64,000 bases of DNA from Polynucleobacter sp. MWH-P3-07-1 (GCF_018687555.1 NZ_CP061296.1:930001-994000); one strand, 5' to 3'. Shown: positions 30,143 to 41,658, numbered from the stretch's first letter. The notes: generated by a model from the sequence alone, not told the origin. Numbers and translations: made by a program.

Positions 30143-32599
30143 CTAGCGCAAGCGCGCGGCACATTTTTTTTCTAAGGCAACTAGTAAACCGCTCATTGCA
30201 GCCTCAATTTGTACATCCTGTAACGTGTCCTCAGGATTGAGCAATGTAACGCGGAATGCCAAACTCTTTTCATCTTCTGCCATTGATGCCGATCCTGCCT
30301 TGGGTCGGAACTCATCAAACAATTGAATTGAGCGAACAAATTGTTGCTTGCTAGCTTGCATTGCATCCAGCAGCGCCTGGGCTGGTATATTTTGCTTCAC
30401 CACCACAGCCAAGTCACGTTGGACTGCAGGAAATTTACTGAGCTCTTCAGGCTGCGGAAGGCCAATATTACGTAAGGGCTCTAAGTCCAACTCGAATAAT
30501 ACTGGGGCCTGTGGCAACTCATAAGCCTGTTGCAAGCCAGGATGTAATTCGCCGATCCAACCCAGTATGACCGGACCCTCAGTAGTGTGCAGCATGACTT
30601 GCGCAGAACGTCCGGGGTGTAATGCAGGATGCTGAGCAGCTCCTGTAAGCAGGTGCAAGGGATCAAAAACCCGCTCGAGATCGCCCTTCACGTCGAAGAA
30701 ATCCACTAAGCGATTTACATTAGCCCACTGTTCAGGAGCAAAACTGCCATAAGCTAGACCGCCGATGCGTTGCGGCTGATCAAATCCAGCCACTTTGCCG
30801 GACTGCTCAGTGACGCTTGCATCCCGCTTAAATACCCTGCCCGTTTCAAATAAACGCACTCTCAATGCACCACGGTTGAGATTGGCTTTGAGGTTGTTTA
30901 ACAAGCCGCCCCATAAATTACTTCGCATCACCCCAAACTGACTTGCGATGGGGTTGAGGACTTTAATGAGAGCAGCATCGCTTACACCTGTTAAGCGCTT
31001 TTCACTTTCAGCATCAATAAAGCCAAAATTCACTGCCTCTTGATAGCCTTGCAGAGCAAAACGCTGACGCAATAAATGGACTGCCCGCCTTGCTTCAGGC
31101 TTAGCGCTCATTTTTAAGCTGGCTACTGGCGGATGGTCAGGGATGTTCTCAAAACCGTACATCCGCGCAACTTCTTCGATCAAGTCTTCTTCGATCTCAA
31201 TATCAAAGCGATAGCTCGGTGGTGTCACAACATAGACATCGCCAGCCTCGAGCTTGTAATCAAAATGTAAGCTCTTAAATACCTCGCCCACAATTTGAGT
31301 TGTCAAAGGAATGCCGATGACCTTGGCAGCTCTCTCGAGACGCATCTTGACAGGCTTACGTTCTGGAGTGGCCAGGACTTGATCATGAATTGGTCCAGCT
31401 TGTCCGCCGCACACTTCAATAATCAAGCTAGATAGATATTCGAGGCAATCAACGGTAGCTTGTGGATCCACTCCACGCTCAAAACGGTGGGCAGCGTCGG
31501 TACTAAAGTTGAAGCGACGTGCACGACCCTGTATTGCGCCAGGCTGCCAGTAGGCTGCTTCTACAAAAATATTGATGGTGTCATCAGTCACGGCGCAATG
31601 ATTGCCACCCATGATCCCAGCCAACCCAAGTGGGCCATTTTGATCGGCAACAATACCAATGGGCAGCGCTTTGGAGTTATTGACGTCAGTCAGTTGAACT
31701 GTCTGACCATTGAGGAGTTCTAATTGTTCGCCGGTTTTGGCCCAGCGCACGATGATATCCCCAGTAACTTTATCTAGATCAAACACATGGGTAGGTTGAC
31801 CCATTTCAAGCATGACATAGTTAGAGAGATCTACCAAGGCAGAGATACTTCTTTGTCCTGCTCTAGCCAAGCGTTGCACGATCCAATCGGGTGTTTTAGC
31901 TTTTGCATTTACACCCTGAATGACGCGACCAGCAAAGCGACCACAGAGATCTGTGTTCTCAACGGTAACTTGACGTTGTTCTTGAATGGAAACGGGGACA
32001 GCTTTCCATTCCGGCTTTTTGAGCTCTGCTCCGGTAATCGCCGACACTTCTCTTGCCATGCCTATTAAAGACAAGCAGTCCGCTTTATTAGGAGTGAGCT
32101 TGATGACAAAAATCTGGTCGTCTAAATCCAGGTACTGTCGAATATCTTTACCCACTGGAGCATCAGACGGGAGCTCCAAAATACCCTCATGATCCTCGCC
32201 TAGGCCAAGCTCTCTTCCAGAACACAACATGCCCTGGCTTTCTACACCACGTAACTTGCCCACCTTAATCTGAAATGGCTTTCCCCCGGCTTCGGCAGGA
32301 GGTAATTGCGCTCCAACTAAGGCGCAAGGAATTTTGATTCCAGCTCTTGCATTGGGTGCACCACACACAATTTGTAATTCTTGGCCAGTACCGGCATTCA
32401 CTTTGCAGACTCTTAAACGATCGGCATCGGGATGTTGTTCAGCAGACAGAATTTCGGCAACCACGATTTGTGTAAATGGCGGTGCTACTGAGTGTTGCTC
32501 CTCAACTTCGAGACCAGCCATCGTCATAGCGTGACCAAGGGCTGCGCTATCAAGCTCAGGATTGACGTACTGTCTTAGCCAGGATTCAGAAAATTGCAT
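30143..32599 (-). CDS. pheT: Phenylalanyl-tRNA synthetase subunit beta
   Basis: Beta chain of the alpha2-beta2 class II enzyme. It has the N-terminal tRNA-binding EMAP-like domain ([23 protein letters not shown]), B3/B4 editing domain, B5 domain, and the C-terminal anticodon-binding ferredoxin-like domain ([16 protein letters not shown]). Length 818 is normal. It is 14 bases after pheS in the translation operon. Confidence 0.97.
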   Translation of the reverse strand: MQFSESWLRQYVNPELDSAALGHAMTMAGLEVEEQHSVAPPFTQIVVAEILSAEQHPDADRLRVCKVNAGTGQELQIVCGAPNARAGIKIPCALVGAQLPPAEAGGKPFQIKVGKLRGVESQGMLCSGRELGLGEDHEGILELPSDAPVGKDIRQYLDLDDQIFVIKLTPNKADCLSLIGMAREVSAITGAELKKPEWKAVPVSIQEQRQVTVENTDLCGRFAGRVIQGVNAKAKTPDWIVQRLARAGQRSISALVDLSNYVMLEMGQPTHVFDLDKVTGDIIVRWAKTGEQLELLNGQTVQLTDVNNSKALPIGIVADQNGPLGLAGIMGGNHCAVTDDTINIFVEAAYWQPGAIQGRARRFNFSTDAAHRFERGVDPQATVDCLEYLSSLIIEVCGGQAGPIHDQVLATPERKPVKMRLERAAKVIGIPLTTQIVGEVFKSLHFDYKLEAGDVYVVTPPSYRFDIEIEEDLIEEVARMYGFENIPDHPPVASLKMSAKPEARRAVHLLRQRFALQGYQEAVNFGFIDAESEKRLTGVSDAALIKVLNPIASQFGVMRSNLWGGLLNNLKANLNRGALRVRLFETGRVFKRDASVTEQSGKVAGFDQPQRIGGLAYGSFAPEQWANVNRLVDFFDVKGDLERVFDPLHLLTGAAQHPALHPGRSAQVMLHTTEGPVILGWIGELHPGLQQAYELPQAPVLFELDLEPLRNIGLPQPEELSKFPAVQRDLAVVVKQNIPAQALLDAMQASKQQFVRSIQLFDEFRPKAGSASMAEDEKSLAFRVTLLNPEDTLQDVQIEAAMSGLLVALEKKCAARLR

Positions 32600-32613
32600 A
32601 CTGTGTCCTGTTC

Positions 32614-33660
32614 TTAAGCGGGGAACTGTTCCAGAAAACGCAAATCGTTTTCAAAGAAGAGGCGTAGGTCATCGATGCCGTAACGCAACATCGTCAGACG
32701 CTCTAAACCAGATCCAAAAGCAAAGCCGGTATAGCGCTCTGGGTCAATACCCATATTACGCAATACCTTCGGATGCACTTGTCCTGCACCCGAAATCTCC
32801 AACCAGCGTCCGGCAAGCTTGCCGCTTCCAAAGGCCATGTCGATCTCTGCGGAAGGCTCAGTGAATGGGAAATAGGAAGGACGGAAACGCACTTGCAATG
32901 CATTGGTTTCAAAGAAGGTTCTCAAGAAATCGGTATAGACACCCTTGAGATCGGCAAAGGAAACGCTTTCGGCAATCCATAAACCTTCAACCTGATGAAA
33001 CATTGGTGAATGGGTTGCATCACTATCAACGCGATACGTTCTGCCGGGAGCGATTACCTTAATCGGAGGCATCACATCAGCATTAGCATATTTTTTGACA
33101 TGCTCACTTGCATAACGAACTTGAATTGGACTGGTATGGGTGCGCAATAACAAAGGCTTACCTTGCTCATCTTGCCCATCAATATAAAAGGTATCTTGCA
33201 TGGAACGTGCAGGATGATTTTCAGGGCTATTGAGAGCGGTGAAATTAAACCAATCGGTTTCAATTTCAGGGCCATCAGCAACATCAAATCCAATCGAACG
33301 GAAGATCTCTTCTACCCTTTCCCAGGTTCGCATCACAGGATGCAAGCTACCAACAGCCTGACCGCGACCTGGTAAAGAAACATCAATCGACTCGGCAGCT
33401 AAACGTTGTTGCAAAACGCCATCAGCCAATGCTTGGCGTCGCGCCTGCAGGGCTTCCTCTACTTGAGTCTTGATTTGATTAATTTGGGCGCCGGCACTCT
33501 TGCGCTCTTCAGGCGACATTCCACCAAGCGCCTTGAGACGCTCAGTGAGAACACCTGATTTACCGAGATACCTGGCTTTCGCGTCCTCTAGAGCTGCCGC
33601 ATCGGCAGCTCCGAGGAAATCACGTTTGGCATCCTCGACAATGTGGTCGAGAGAAACCAT
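32614..33660 (-). CDS. pheS: Phenylalanyl-tRNA synthetase subunit alpha
   Basis: Catalytic subunit of the phenylalanine enzyme. It has an N-terminal coiled coil, then class II motif 2 ([10 protein letters not shown] ... [24 protein letters not shown]) and motif 3 ([32 protein letters not shown]). Length 348. It lies 26 bases downstream of rplT. Confidence 0.97.
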   Translation of the reverse strand: MVSLDHIVEDAKRDFLGAADAAALEDAKARYLGKSGVLTERLKALGGMSPEERKSAGAQINQIKTQVEEALQARRQALADGVLQQRLAAESIDVSLPGRGQAVGSLHPVMRTWERVEEIFRSIGFDVADGPEIETDWFNFTALNSPENHPARSMQDTFYIDGQDEQGKPLLLRTHTSPIQVRYASEHVKKYANADVMPPIKVIAPGRTYRVDSDATHSPMFHQVEGLWIAESVSFADLKGVYTDFLRTFFETNALQVRFRPSYFPFTEPSAEIDMAFGSGKLAGRWLEISGAGQVHPKVLRNMGIDPERYTGFAFGSGLERLTMLRYGIDDLRLFFENDLRFLEQFPA

Positions 33661-33686
33661 TGCGGCTGAATTCTTTTAGTAAAGAA

Positions 33687-34052
33687 TTAAGCAGCAGCGC
33701 TGACTACGGATTTAATCCGAGTAACCAAAGCAGCAAAAGCCGCTTTGTCAGCAATGGCCATATCGGAAAGCACTTTACGATCGAGATCGATAGACGCTTT
33801 CTTCATACCATTCATGAATACGCTGTAGTTCATACCATGCTCACGCACAGCCGCATTGATACGAGCAATCCACAAAGCGCGGAATACCCGTTTCTTATTG
33901 CGACGGTCACGGTAAGCATATTGACCAGCACGCATAACCGCTTGCTTAGCAATACGGAATACGTTTTTACGACGACCACGATAGCCTGTTGCGGCATCAG
34001 TGATTTTTTTATGACGGGCTCTTGCGGTAACCCCACGTTTGACTCTTGGCAT
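33687..34052 (-). CDS. rplT: 50S ribosomal protein L20
   Basis: A 121-residue basic protein beginning [17 protein letters not shown], the standard L20 N-terminus, with [27 protein letters not shown]. It binds 23S rRNA early in assembly and in E. coli represses its own operon through the rpmI leader. It is 25 bases after rpmI. Confidence 0.98.
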   Translation of the reverse strand: MPRVKRGVTARARHKKITDAATGYRGRRKNVFRIAKQAVMRAGQYAYRDRRNKKRVFRALWIARINAAVREHGMNYSVFMNGMKKASIDLDRKVLSDMAIADKAAFAALVTRIKSVVSAAA

Positions 34053-34077
34053 TGAATTCTCCTAATTTAGTCTGAGG

Positions 34078-34275
34078 TTAAGCGTAAGGAAGCATAGAGC
34101 GAATGGACTTAACGTCTGCTTTCGCAACTTCAGTAGAACCACGCAAATGACGCTTGCTCTTGGTGGTCTTCTTGGTGAGGATATGGCGTTTGAAAGCCTG
34201 TCCTCGTTTAATCGATCCGCCTGCGCGAACCGTGAAGCGCTTTTTAGCGCTACTCTTGCTCTTCATCTTGGGCAT
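34078..34275 (-). CDS. rpmI: 50S ribosomal protein L35
   Basis: A 65-residue protein starting [20 protein letters not shown], typical L35, in the standard infC-rpmI-rplT order. The 103-base leader (34276-34378) between infC and rpmI contains a small ACAAGTT/AACTTGT hairpin and would be the place for L20-mediated control, by analogy with E. coli. Confidence 0.97.
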   Translation of the reverse strand: MPKMKSKSSAKKRFTVRAGGSIKRGQAFKRHILTKKTTKSKRHLRGSTEVAKADVKSIRSMLPYA

Positions 34276-34378
34276 AAAGCACCCCTTCTTTTTTTGCGCA
34301 ACATAGGTGGTAACCGACGGTTACTCTTCCTGTACCCAGAAGCACATTACTGCCTAAACCACAAGTTGCAATAACTTG

Positions 34379-34903
34379 TTACTTAGCTTTACGAATGGGA
34401 GCCAGCACCATCACCATCTGCCGACCCTCCATCTTTGGAAACTGTTCAACTTGACCAAACTCTGCTAGGTCTAACTTCAAACGTTCCAACATTCTGGCTC
34501 CGATTTCTTGATGGGCCATTTCACGACCCCGAAACCGCAGCGTAATCTTTGTCTTATCGCCATCTTCCAAAAAGCGGATTAGGTTACGTAGCTTCACACC
34601 ATAGTCACCATCATCTGTGCCAGGACGGAATTTGACTTCCTTCACCTGAATCACTTTTTGCTTCAGCTTGGCTTCATGCTGTCGCTTGGCTTCCTGGTAC
34701 TTGAATTTGCCAAAGTCCATGATCCGGACTACTGGGGGTTCAGCTGTCGGAGCAATTTCCACCAAATCGGTTTCTTTCTCTTCTGCTAAAGCCAGGGCTT
34801 CACTCAACTTAACTACACCGATGGCTTCACCATCGATTCCAATCAAACGCACTTCAGGAGCAGTTATTTCCCGGTTAATGCGCTGCAATTTTTCAGTAGC
34901 GAT
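34379..34903 (-). CDS. infC: Translation initiation factor IF-3
   Basis: IF-3 checks start codon-anticodon pairing and prevents early subunit joining. The N-terminal domain begins [26 protein letters not shown] and the C-terminal domain has [22 protein letters not shown]. No ATG exists upstream; the frame opens with ATC-GCT-ACT-GAA-AAA before LQRIN, preceded 9 bases earlier by AGAGGA. I place the start at ATC (34903). A TTG at 34888 is less likely. Non-AUG starts are the rule for infC because IF-3 discriminates against them and so autoregulates. Confidence 0.93.
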   Translation of the reverse strand: MATEKLQRINREITAPEVRLIGIDGEAIGVVKLSEALALAEEKETDLVEIAPTAEPPVVRIMDFGKFKYQEAKRQHEAKLKQKVIQVKEVKFRPGTDDGDYGVKLRNLIRFLEDGDKTKITLRFRGREMAHQEIGARMLERLKLDLAEFGQVEQFPKMEGRQMVMVLAPIRKAK

Positions 34904-34944
34904 CTTCTAATTCCTCTAAAAAAACAATAAAAACCGTCTCACCC

Positions 34945-36867
34945 CTAGCTAGGCTCGGGTCCGACTTTCTGGGATATATCCTGCTGGAGTCGGGCAACGA
35001 AGGCATCAAGAGGCATTACACCTAAATCCACTCCGCCACGGGCACGAACGGCCACCGTATTACTTTCACGCTCTTTATCGCCAACAACTAGCAAAAATGG
35101 GAGCTTCTGTAATGCGTGCTCGCGTATTTTATACGTAATTTTCTCATTTCGCAAATCCGATTCGACTCTAAACCCTTGTTTTTTCAGAGATTGCTGCACT
35201 TCTTTAGCATAAGCAGCCGAATTTTCGGAAATATTGAGGACCACAGCCTGGGTCGGCGCAAGCCAAACTGGCATGTTTCCAGCGTGGTTTTCGATCAAAA
35301 TCCCGATAAAACGCTCTAAAGAGCCCACAATGGCGCGATGCAACATGACTGGCGTCTTACGACTGTTGTCTTCTGCCACATATTCGGCCCCTAAACGGGC
35401 TGGCATCGAGAAATCGACCTGAATCGTGCCACATTGCCAGGTTCTGCCAATCGAGTCTTTGAGGTGATATTCAATCTTAGGGCCATAAAAAGCCCCCTCA
35501 CCGGGTAATTCTTCCCATACTTGACCTGATGCTTTCAATGCACCGCGCAATGCTGCCTCAGCTTTATCCCAAATAGCATCATCACCCACCCGCTTGGCTG
35601 GACGCAATGCCAACTTGACGGCAACCTCAGTAAAGCCAAAATCCTGATACACATGACGCACTGCTCTATCAAAAGCAGCTACTTCTGACTGAATCTGATC
35701 TTCGGTACAGAAAATATGACCATCATCTTGGGTAAACCCGCGCACGCGCATCAAGCCATGCAATGCGCCCGATGGTTCATTGCGATGACATTGTCCAAAC
35801 TCGCCGTATCGTAATGGCAACTCGCGATAGCTATGTAAGCCAGCATTAAAAATTTGGACATGACCAGGACAGTTCATCGGCTTTAATGCATAAGCCCGAT
35901 TCTCTGACTCGGTGGTGAACATATTCTCTTTGTAGTTATCCCAGTGGCCTGATTTTTCCCAGAGACCACGATCCAAAATTTGAGGTGCTTTGACTTCTTG
36001 ATAACCTTCTTGCTGATACACGCGACGCATGTATTGTTCGACCTCTTGCCAAATTGACCAACCCTTAGGGTGCCAAAAGATCAGACCTGGCGCCTCTTCT
36101 TGGAAATGGAATAAATCGAGCAACTTGCCTAAGCGACGATGATCACGCTTCTCAGCCTCTTCCAACATATGGAGATACTGGTCTTGGTCTTCTTTCTTGA
36201 GCCAAGCCGTACCGTAGATCCGCTGCAACATTTCATTCTTGCTATCACCACGCCAGTAAGCGCCGGCGAGCTTCATCAGCTTAAAGACCTTCAATTTGCC
36301 AGTCGATGGTACGTGGGGGCCACGACATAAATCAGTGAACTTCCCTTCGGTATAGAGTGAAACATCTTCACCCTGCGGAATGCTGCTAATAATTTCGGCT
36401 TTGTAATGCTCGCCCTGATCTTTAAAGAATTTCACTGCTTCATCACGAGGTAAAACTTGACGAACAACCGGCTCATCTTTTTTAGCCAATTCCGTCATCT
36501 TCTTCTCTAGTGCAACAAGATCCTCTGGCGTAAATGGACGGTGATAAGAAAAGTCATAGTAGAAACCGTTCTCGACGACGGGGCCAATCGTGACCTGTGC
36601 TTCTGGAAATAGTTCTTTAACAGCGTAAGCTAACAAATGGGCGGTCGAATGGCGCACGATCTCAAGGGCCTCGGGACTTTTATCCGTCACGATCGCCAGT
36701 TGAGCATCTTGATCAATGAGATGGCTTAAGTCCACCATCTTCCCGTCAACAATTCCGCCTAGTGCTGCTTTGGCGAGACCACTTCCAATACTCTGTGCGA
36801 CATCAACCACGCGCACTGCGTTCTCAAACTCGCGCTTTGATCCATCAGGAAGAGTAACTACAACCAT
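34945..36867 (-). CDS. thrS: Threonyl-tRNA synthetase
   Basis: Class II synthetase with a TGS domain ([23 protein letters not shown]), an editing domain with [11 protein letters not shown], a catalytic core with zinc ligands ([36 protein letters not shown]) and an anticodon-binding domain. Length 640 is standard. First gene of the thrS-infC-rpmI-rplT-pheST-ihfA-merR series. Its leader follows a terminator-like hairpin at 36919-36946. Confidence 0.97.
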   Translation of the reverse strand: MVVVTLPDGSKREFENAVRVVDVAQSIGSGLAKAALGGIVDGKMVDLSHLIDQDAQLAIVTDKSPEALEIVRHSTAHLLAYAVKELFPEAQVTIGPVVENGFYYDFSYHRPFTPEDLVALEKKMTELAKKDEPVVRQVLPRDEAVKFFKDQGEHYKAEIISSIPQGEDVSLYTEGKFTDLCRGPHVPSTGKLKVFKLMKLAGAYWRGDSKNEMLQRIYGTAWLKKEDQDQYLHMLEEAEKRDHRRLGKLLDLFHFQEEAPGLIFWHPKGWSIWQEVEQYMRRVYQQEGYQEVKAPQILDRGLWEKSGHWDNYKENMFTTESENRAYALKPMNCPGHVQIFNAGLHSYRELPLRYGEFGQCHRNEPSGALHGLMRVRGFTQDDGHIFCTEDQIQSEVAAFDRAVRHVYQDFGFTEVAVKLALRPAKRVGDDAIWDKAEAALRGALKASGQVWEELPGEGAFYGPKIEYHLKDSIGRTWQCGTIQVDFSMPARLGAEYVAEDNSRKTPVMLHRAIVGSLERFIGILIENHAGNMPVWLAPTQAVVLNISENSAAYAKEVQQSLKKQGFRVESDLRNEKITYKIREHALQKLPFLLVVGDKERESNTVAVRARGGVDLGVMPLDAFVARLQQDISQKVGPEPS

Positions 36868-36918
36868 AACAACTCCGTAACATGTGCTTTATTACAAATG
36901 CTTACAGACCAAAAATAA

Positions 36919-36946
36919 AGCGCGGTCGCTTTTTGGCAACCGCGCT
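36919..36946 (-). terminator. Terminator-like hairpin between tRNA-Val and thrS
   Basis: On the minus strand AGCGCGGT pairs with ACCGCGCT, closely followed by TTATTTTT. It lies 16 bases after tRNA-Val and 51 bases before the thrS start. It probably ends the relA-tRNA-Val transcript; an attenuator role for thrS is possible but not shown. Confidence 0.7.
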
Positions 36947-36962
36947 CTGGGTCTAAATTCGT

Positions 36963-37039
36963 TGGTAGGCTCGATTGGACTCGAACCAACGACCCCCACC
37001 ATGTCAAGGTGGTGCTCTAACCAGCTGAGCTACGAGCCT
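36963..37039 (-). tRNA. tRNA-Val(GAC)
   Basis: AGGCTCG pairs with CGAGCCT. The anticodon loop TTGACAT on a CCACC/GGTGG stem gives anticodon GAC. The T arm is GTTGG-TTCGAGT-CCAAT, then A and encoded CCA. Length 77 nt. Confidence 0.96.
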
Positions 37040-37057
37040 AAATAAAACAAGAGTTTA

Positions 37058-39031
37058 TCACCGGCGGCGTACCAGCGTCACTCCTTTGAGCTCTTCTAGG
37101 CTGTTTTGCACTAGGCGTAAGGTCTCTGAGTCTTTTACCTCAACGGTAAACAAGATCTGTGCAAGACCTTTTCGCACTGACTTGCGCAAGTCAATGACAT
37201 GAATACCCTGTCTGGTCAGGACCTCAAATAGCTCACGCATCAGCTCTGGGCGGTCTAAAGCACTCACCGCCAAATCTGCTGGAAAAAGCCGTTTCTCATG
37301 ATCTTTCCCTTCACCTGTAGCACCAGCATTCCAAGCGGTCTGAATCACGCGCTCAGGAGCACGCTCCAATAGTCCTCGAAAGGTTTTGCATGAACGACGA
37401 TGAATTGACACCCCTCTGCCCTGCGTCACAAATCCAGCAATCGCATCCGGAGGAACAGGCCGACAGCAACGCGCCAACTGAGTGAGAAGAGAGTCGACAC
37501 CCACTACTAATACATCGCTAGCATACCCCGATTTGCGAGTGCTTTGGCGCAGAATAATTTCAGCTTCGGGAGCCGCAGGTTTAACTTCCGCTTTATGAGC
37601 GTCTGTCTTCTCAGGCGCTTTTTCAGCTTGCTCATCATCCAAGGCATTGAACCAAGCCCTGACTCGAGTGCGAGCCCGTTGTGAACGAAGGTAGTGACGA
37701 TCCGGGCTAATCCAATCACGTGATGGTCCACCATGTTTGACTGCAATGATTTCAATGGTCTGACCATTTTGTAGTGGAGTATCTAGCGGCACCATCGCGC
37801 CATCCACTCTTGCGCCTCGGCAACGATGGCCCAAATCCGTGTGCACAGCATAAGCAAAGTCAATAGGAGATGAACCCTTCTCTAATGAAATCACTTTCCC
37901 GAGAGGAGTAAGGACGTAAATATGATCGTCAATTTCATGGTGCTTGAGTTGCTCCCAAGCATCTTCTTTCCATGAAATCAGTTGTCTTGCCCAAGCAATT
38001 TGTCTTTCGTACTCAGCTGCAGCGCTATGCGTCCCCGTCTGCTGACCTGCTTGATAAGCGCCCTCTTTATAGCGCCAATGGGCTGCTAAACCATACTCAG
38101 CCTGTTGGTGCATCTCATGCGTACGAATCTGAATTTCAAAAGCAGTACCCTCATCGTCCATCACTACCGTGTGTAGAGACTGATAACCGTTGGGCTTAGG
38201 GCGTGCAATGTAGTCATCAAATTCTCTAGGCACGGGCTGCCAAATGTTGTGCACCAAGCCTAAGCTGGCGTAGCAGGATTTGACGTCCGGCACCAGAATC
38301 CGAAACGCCCGCACGTCATACAGATTGGCAAAGTCAAGTGACTTACCCTGCATCTTTTTCCAGATACTGTAGATGTGCTTAGGGCGTCCATAGACATCCG
38401 CCTCAATATGGGATGCACTCAGCTCATCCTGAAGTTGCTTGACGATTTGCGTAATGAAAACCTCTCGCTCATTCCGCTTAGCATCTAACATCTTGGCAAT
38501 GTCTCGATAAGTATCACCAGAGGAAGCCCTGAAAGCCAGATCTTCCATCTCCCACTTCATTTGCCAAATACCCAGACGATTGGCGAGCGAAGCATCGATA
38601 TTCAGAATCTCTTGAGCCCAAGCTGCAGGCATAGCGATCTTTTCTTGCGTGACCCAACGGAGAGTTTGCAAACGGGATGCGAGGTATAGCAATACTACTC
38701 GCAAGTCATCTCCGAAAGCGAGCAACATCTTGCGCAGCATCTCTTCCTGGCCGGAAATACTTAAGCCGCCATCTGCATTCAATAATTTAGCCTGGGCCTG
38801 ACGTAGGCCACGATAGCCAATGATTAACTTCGCCGATTCCTCACCGATTAATTTAATCAGCGCCTCTTTGCCATGCGTCCGCCCAATATGGCTAGCAGCA
38901 GTTAAGGTGGCCTCGTCTAAATGTAAAGTTTGCAGGATCTGCAAAACACCAGCCGAATGTTGCTCGGTTGGTTCGCCATACCAAGCGTCTATGAATAATG
39001 GTTTTTTACTAGGGCTAGGGGCATTTGCCAT
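37058..39031 (-). CDS. relA: (p)ppGpp synthetase RelA
   Basis: Ribosome-associated stringent-response synthetase. The hydrolase (HD) domain is degenerate: where active enzymes have HDxxED, this has THGKEALIKLIG-like sequence with no such motif. The synthetase domain has REFDDYIARPKPNGYQSLHTVV, the EFDD form typical of RelA rather than SpoT. TGS, zinc-finger (CCRPVPPDAIAGFVTQGRGVSIHRRSC) and ACT domains follow. At 657 residues it is shorter than E. coli RelA (744). Confidence 0.93.
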   Translation of the reverse strand: MANAPSPSKKPLFIDAWYGEPTEQHSAGVLQILQTLHLDEATLTAASHIGRTHGKEALIKLIGEESAKLIIGYRGLRQAQAKLLNADGGLSISGQEEMLRKMLLAFGDDLRVVLLYLASRLQTLRWVTQEKIAMPAAWAQEILNIDASLANRLGIWQMKWEMEDLAFRASSGDTYRDIAKMLDAKRNEREVFITQIVKQLQDELSASHIEADVYGRPKHIYSIWKKMQGKSLDFANLYDVRAFRILVPDVKSCYASLGLVHNIWQPVPREFDDYIARPKPNGYQSLHTVVMDDEGTAFEIQIRTHEMHQQAEYGLAAHWRYKEGAYQAGQQTGTHSAAAEYERQIAWARQLISWKEDAWEQLKHHEIDDHIYVLTPLGKVISLEKGSSPIDFAYAVHTDLGHRCRGARVDGAMVPLDTPLQNGQTIEIIAVKHGGPSRDWISPDRHYLRSQRARTRVRAWFNALDDEQAEKAPEKTDAHKAEVKPAAPEAEIILRQSTRKSGYASDVLVVGVDSLLTQLARCCRPVPPDAIAGFVTQGRGVSIHRRSCKTFRGLLERAPERVIQTAWNAGATGEGKDHEKRLFPADLAVSALDRPELMRELFEVLTRQGIHVIDLRKSVRKGLAQILFTVEVKDSETLRLVQNSLEELKGVTLVRRR

Positions 39032-39043
39032 TCGTACATTTAA

Positions 39044-40972
39044 TCACGAACTGAAAAATTCTTTGGCAAGGGCAATCTGTTCGGGCTTGATAAAGGCTGG
39101 CGCATGGCCTACATGCGGTATCTCAATACTTCTCGCGTAAGGATTCACCTTGCACATCTTTGCCACCGTTGCAGCGGATAACAAGTCTGAGTCTCCGCCC
39201 CGCACAATTAGCATCGGAATATGAATTTGTTTGAAGGTATGCCACATCGCCATCTCACCCGCTTTAGCCATCATCGAGTTGACTGAGGTGAATGGCACAG
39301 CAATATTAGGGTCGTAATGTAAGCCCCAAACCCCATCTTTTTCTTCCAACTGAGGGCCGTTTAATATTTCCCACTCTTCGGGCGTGTGATCCCCAAAGGT
39401 TGCACAAATCCGATTCAGCGCTTCTAGAGCTTCTGCGCGACTCTGAAATGCAAAAGGCTTGCCGACATAAGAGCTTAAGCGCTCAATTGCAGCAGGCTCA
39501 ATGAGCGGTCCTACATCGTTGATGATCATGCGACGAATCGGTGAATTAGGCAAGGCCGCGAAAACAATCCCAATCAGACCCCCCATCGAAGTTCCGATCC
39601 AATCGACTTGATTAACGCCTAAATGAGCCACCAAGGCCTTCATATCAGATACATATTGAGGCACTGAATACATAATGGGATTACTCAAGCGATCTGACTC
39701 GCCCCTACCAACCACATCAGGACAAACAACATAGTACTGACCACAAAGCGCCTTCGCTAAGCTTGCAAAGTCACTACCCCTGCGGCTCAGGCCATGGGCG
39801 CAAATCAAGACGCGCGGATTTTGAGGATCGCCCCAGGCGTGATAAGCCATGCGGTGCTTACCTTCGCCACTACGACAAACCAGATAATGGGTAACAGGAT
39901 GCATCTCAGTTTCTTTCGGGCTTAATGCATCCACCATCGGAGCAGCTTTGGGCACTTCCTCAGGGTAATGATCGTGACTGTCTTCCTCAAGTAAAGATTG
40001 CGACTCTTCGGGTTGCAAGGTCACATGATCAATACCATGTTTCGAATACAACATATCATGAATTCGTGACATTGTTTGCGGCCACTCCTTCATCATGTCT
40101 ACTTCAATATGGCCGATCAAAGCTGGGAAACTGGGTGTCATTTCCCAAATGTGTAAATCATGCACAGCAACCACACCAGGAACCGCTTTAAGATCACTAC
40201 CCACTTGCAAGTAATCAATATGGGGTGGCACACCCTCCATTAGAAAGTGATAGGACTCATGCAAGATGGAGAAAGTGGATTTCAGAATTAATAAGGAGAC
40301 CAAGATCGAGAGTAGCGAGTCAATCGGCATCCAGCCGGTGTACTGGATCACCAGGCCGGCAACCAAGGCAGCAACCGATCCTAATAAATCGCCCATCACA
40401 TGCAATAGCGCTGCACGGGTATTCACGCTCTTTTGATCTTTAGAAAGCACCCAAGCAACTACAACATTCATCAGCAAGCCTAATGCTGCAACAATGGTGA
40501 CGGTCATACCGTTCACGATATGCGGTGTGAAGAAACGGGTAATGGCTTCAAAGACGATCCATCCAACCAATGCCAGCATGGCAATGCCATTGACAAAAGC
40601 AGCAAGGGCCTCTGCCCTTCCAAAACCAAAGGAATGTTTAGGCGATGGTGGGCGACGCGCAATCATCTGCGCTAAAACAGCTAAGCCCAATGAAGCTGCA
40701 TCCGTCACCATATGACCAGCATCCGAAATCAGGGCTAAAGAATTCGAGAGATAAGATGCAATCATCTCGACTACGGAAAAGCCGAGGGTCAGAATTAAAG
40801 CAACAATGAGTAGATTCTGATTAGAGACTTCTTTGGTATGAGAATGTTTTGCATCACCCTTTTTGTGGGCATGCAACTCATGTGCCTCTCCATCACTCAG
40901 ATGGCTAGATGAGTGACTGTGCCCGTGATGATGTGAGCGATGATGGTGATGGTGAGAATGGGATCCTGACAT
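39044..40972 (-). CDS. Fusion: cation diffusion facilitator transporter + alpha/beta hydrolase
   Basis: One uninterrupted 642-residue frame. Residues 1-50 are extremely histidine-rich. Residues about 50-250 form a six-helix CDF transporter with both intramembrane metal motifs (LISDAGHMVTDA and LLHVMGDLLGS), followed by the cytoplasmic metal-binding domain (AVHDLHIWEMTPSFPALIGHIEVDM) and an acidic, histidine-containing linker. From about residue 365 it is an alpha/beta hydrolase with AHGLSRRGSDF, nucleophile elbow GTSMGG, acid in RGGDSDLL and histidine in HVGHAP. CDF proteins export Zn2+, Co2+ or similar; the hydrolase substrate is unknown. There is no stop, ribosome-binding site or frameshift at the joint. 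Confidence 0.9.
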   Translation of the reverse strand: MSGSHSHHHHHRSHHHGHSHSSSHLSDGEAHELHAHKKGDAKHSHTKEVSNQNLLIVALILTLGFSVVEMIASYLSNSLALISDAGHMVTDAASLGLAVLAQMIARRPPSPKHSFGFGRAEALAAFVNGIAMLALVGWIVFEAITRFFTPHIVNGMTVTIVAALGLLMNVVVAWVLSKDQKSVNTRAALLHVMGDLLGSVAALVAGLVIQYTGWMPIDSLLSILVSLLILKSTFSILHESYHFLMEGVPPHIDYLQVGSDLKAVPGVVAVHDLHIWEMTPSFPALIGHIEVDMMKEWPQTMSRIHDMLYSKHGIDHVTLQPEESQSLLEEDSHDHYPEEVPKAAPMVDALSPKETEMHPVTHYLVCRSGEGKHRMAYHAWGDPQNPRVLICAHGLSRRGSDFASLAKALCGQYYVVCPDVVGRGESDRLSNPIMYSVPQYVSDMKALVAHLGVNQVDWIGTSMGGLIGIVFAALPNSPIRRMIINDVGPLIEPAAIERLSSYVGKPFAFQSRAEALEALNRICATFGDHTPEEWEILNGPQLEEKDGVWGLHYDPNIAVPFTSVNSMMAKAGEMAMWHTFKQIHIPMLIVRGGDSDLLSAATVAKMCKVNPYARSIEIPHVGHAPAFIKPEQIALAKEFFSS

Positions 40973-41007
40973 AGGTGTCCCATTATTTCATCATCTAGTG
41001 TGACAGT

Positions 41008-41658
41008 CTAAAAACCGTTCGTGTTGACTGGGGCACCCGTTTTAGCGATGACCTCTTCTTTGGTTACACCAGGCGCTAATTCCACCAGGAATAAACCATC
41101 TGGAGTAATGTCTAAAACACACAAATCAGTAATGATGCGATTGATGACCTTGACACCGGTTAAGGGTAAGGTGCATTTAGGCAAAATCTTGATCTCTTCA
41201 GTACCATCTTTTTTCTTGGCAACGTGCTCCATCAGAACAACAACATGCTTTACACCGGCCACCAGGTCCATTGCACCACCCATGCCCTTGACCATCTTGC
41301 CTGGGATCATCCAGTTCGCTAAGTCACCATATTCACTGACTTGCATGGCACCCAAGATCGCAATATTGATCTTGCCACCGCGAATCATTCCGAAAGAATC
41401 AGCTGAAGAAAAAATAGATGAGCCCGGCAAAGTCGTAATGGTTTGCTTGCCTGCATTAATCAAATCCGCATCAATTTCTTGTTCGGTTGGGAATGGTCCA
41501 ATTCCAAGCAGGCCATTTTCAGATTGAAGCCACACTTCCATATCCTTAGGCACATGATTCGCAACCAGGGTTGGCATACCAATACCCAAGTTGACATAGT
41601 AGCCATCTCGTAATTCTTGAGCAGCACGGGCTGCCATCTCATCTCTGTTCCAAGCCAT
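41008..41658 (-). CDS. scoB: 3-oxoacid CoA-transferase subunit B
   Basis: Beta subunit of a succinyl-CoA:3-ketoacid (acetoacetate) CoA-transferase. The catalytic glutamate is in [26 protein letters not shown] and [36 protein letters not shown] are diagnostic. Length 216. It lies 29 bases after subunit A. It would let the cell use or equilibrate acetoacetate with acetyl-CoA pools. Confidence 0.92.
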   Translation of the reverse strand: MAWNRDEMAARAAQELRDGYYVNLGIGMPTLVANHVPKDMEVWLQSENGLLGIGPFPTEQEIDADLINAGKQTITTLPGSSIFSSADSFGMIRGGKINIAILGAMQVSEYGDLANWMIPGKMVKGMGGAMDLVAGVKHVVVLMEHVAKKKDGTEEIKILPKCTLPLTGVKVINRIITDLCVLDITPDGLFLVELAPGVTKEEVIAKTGAPVNTNGF

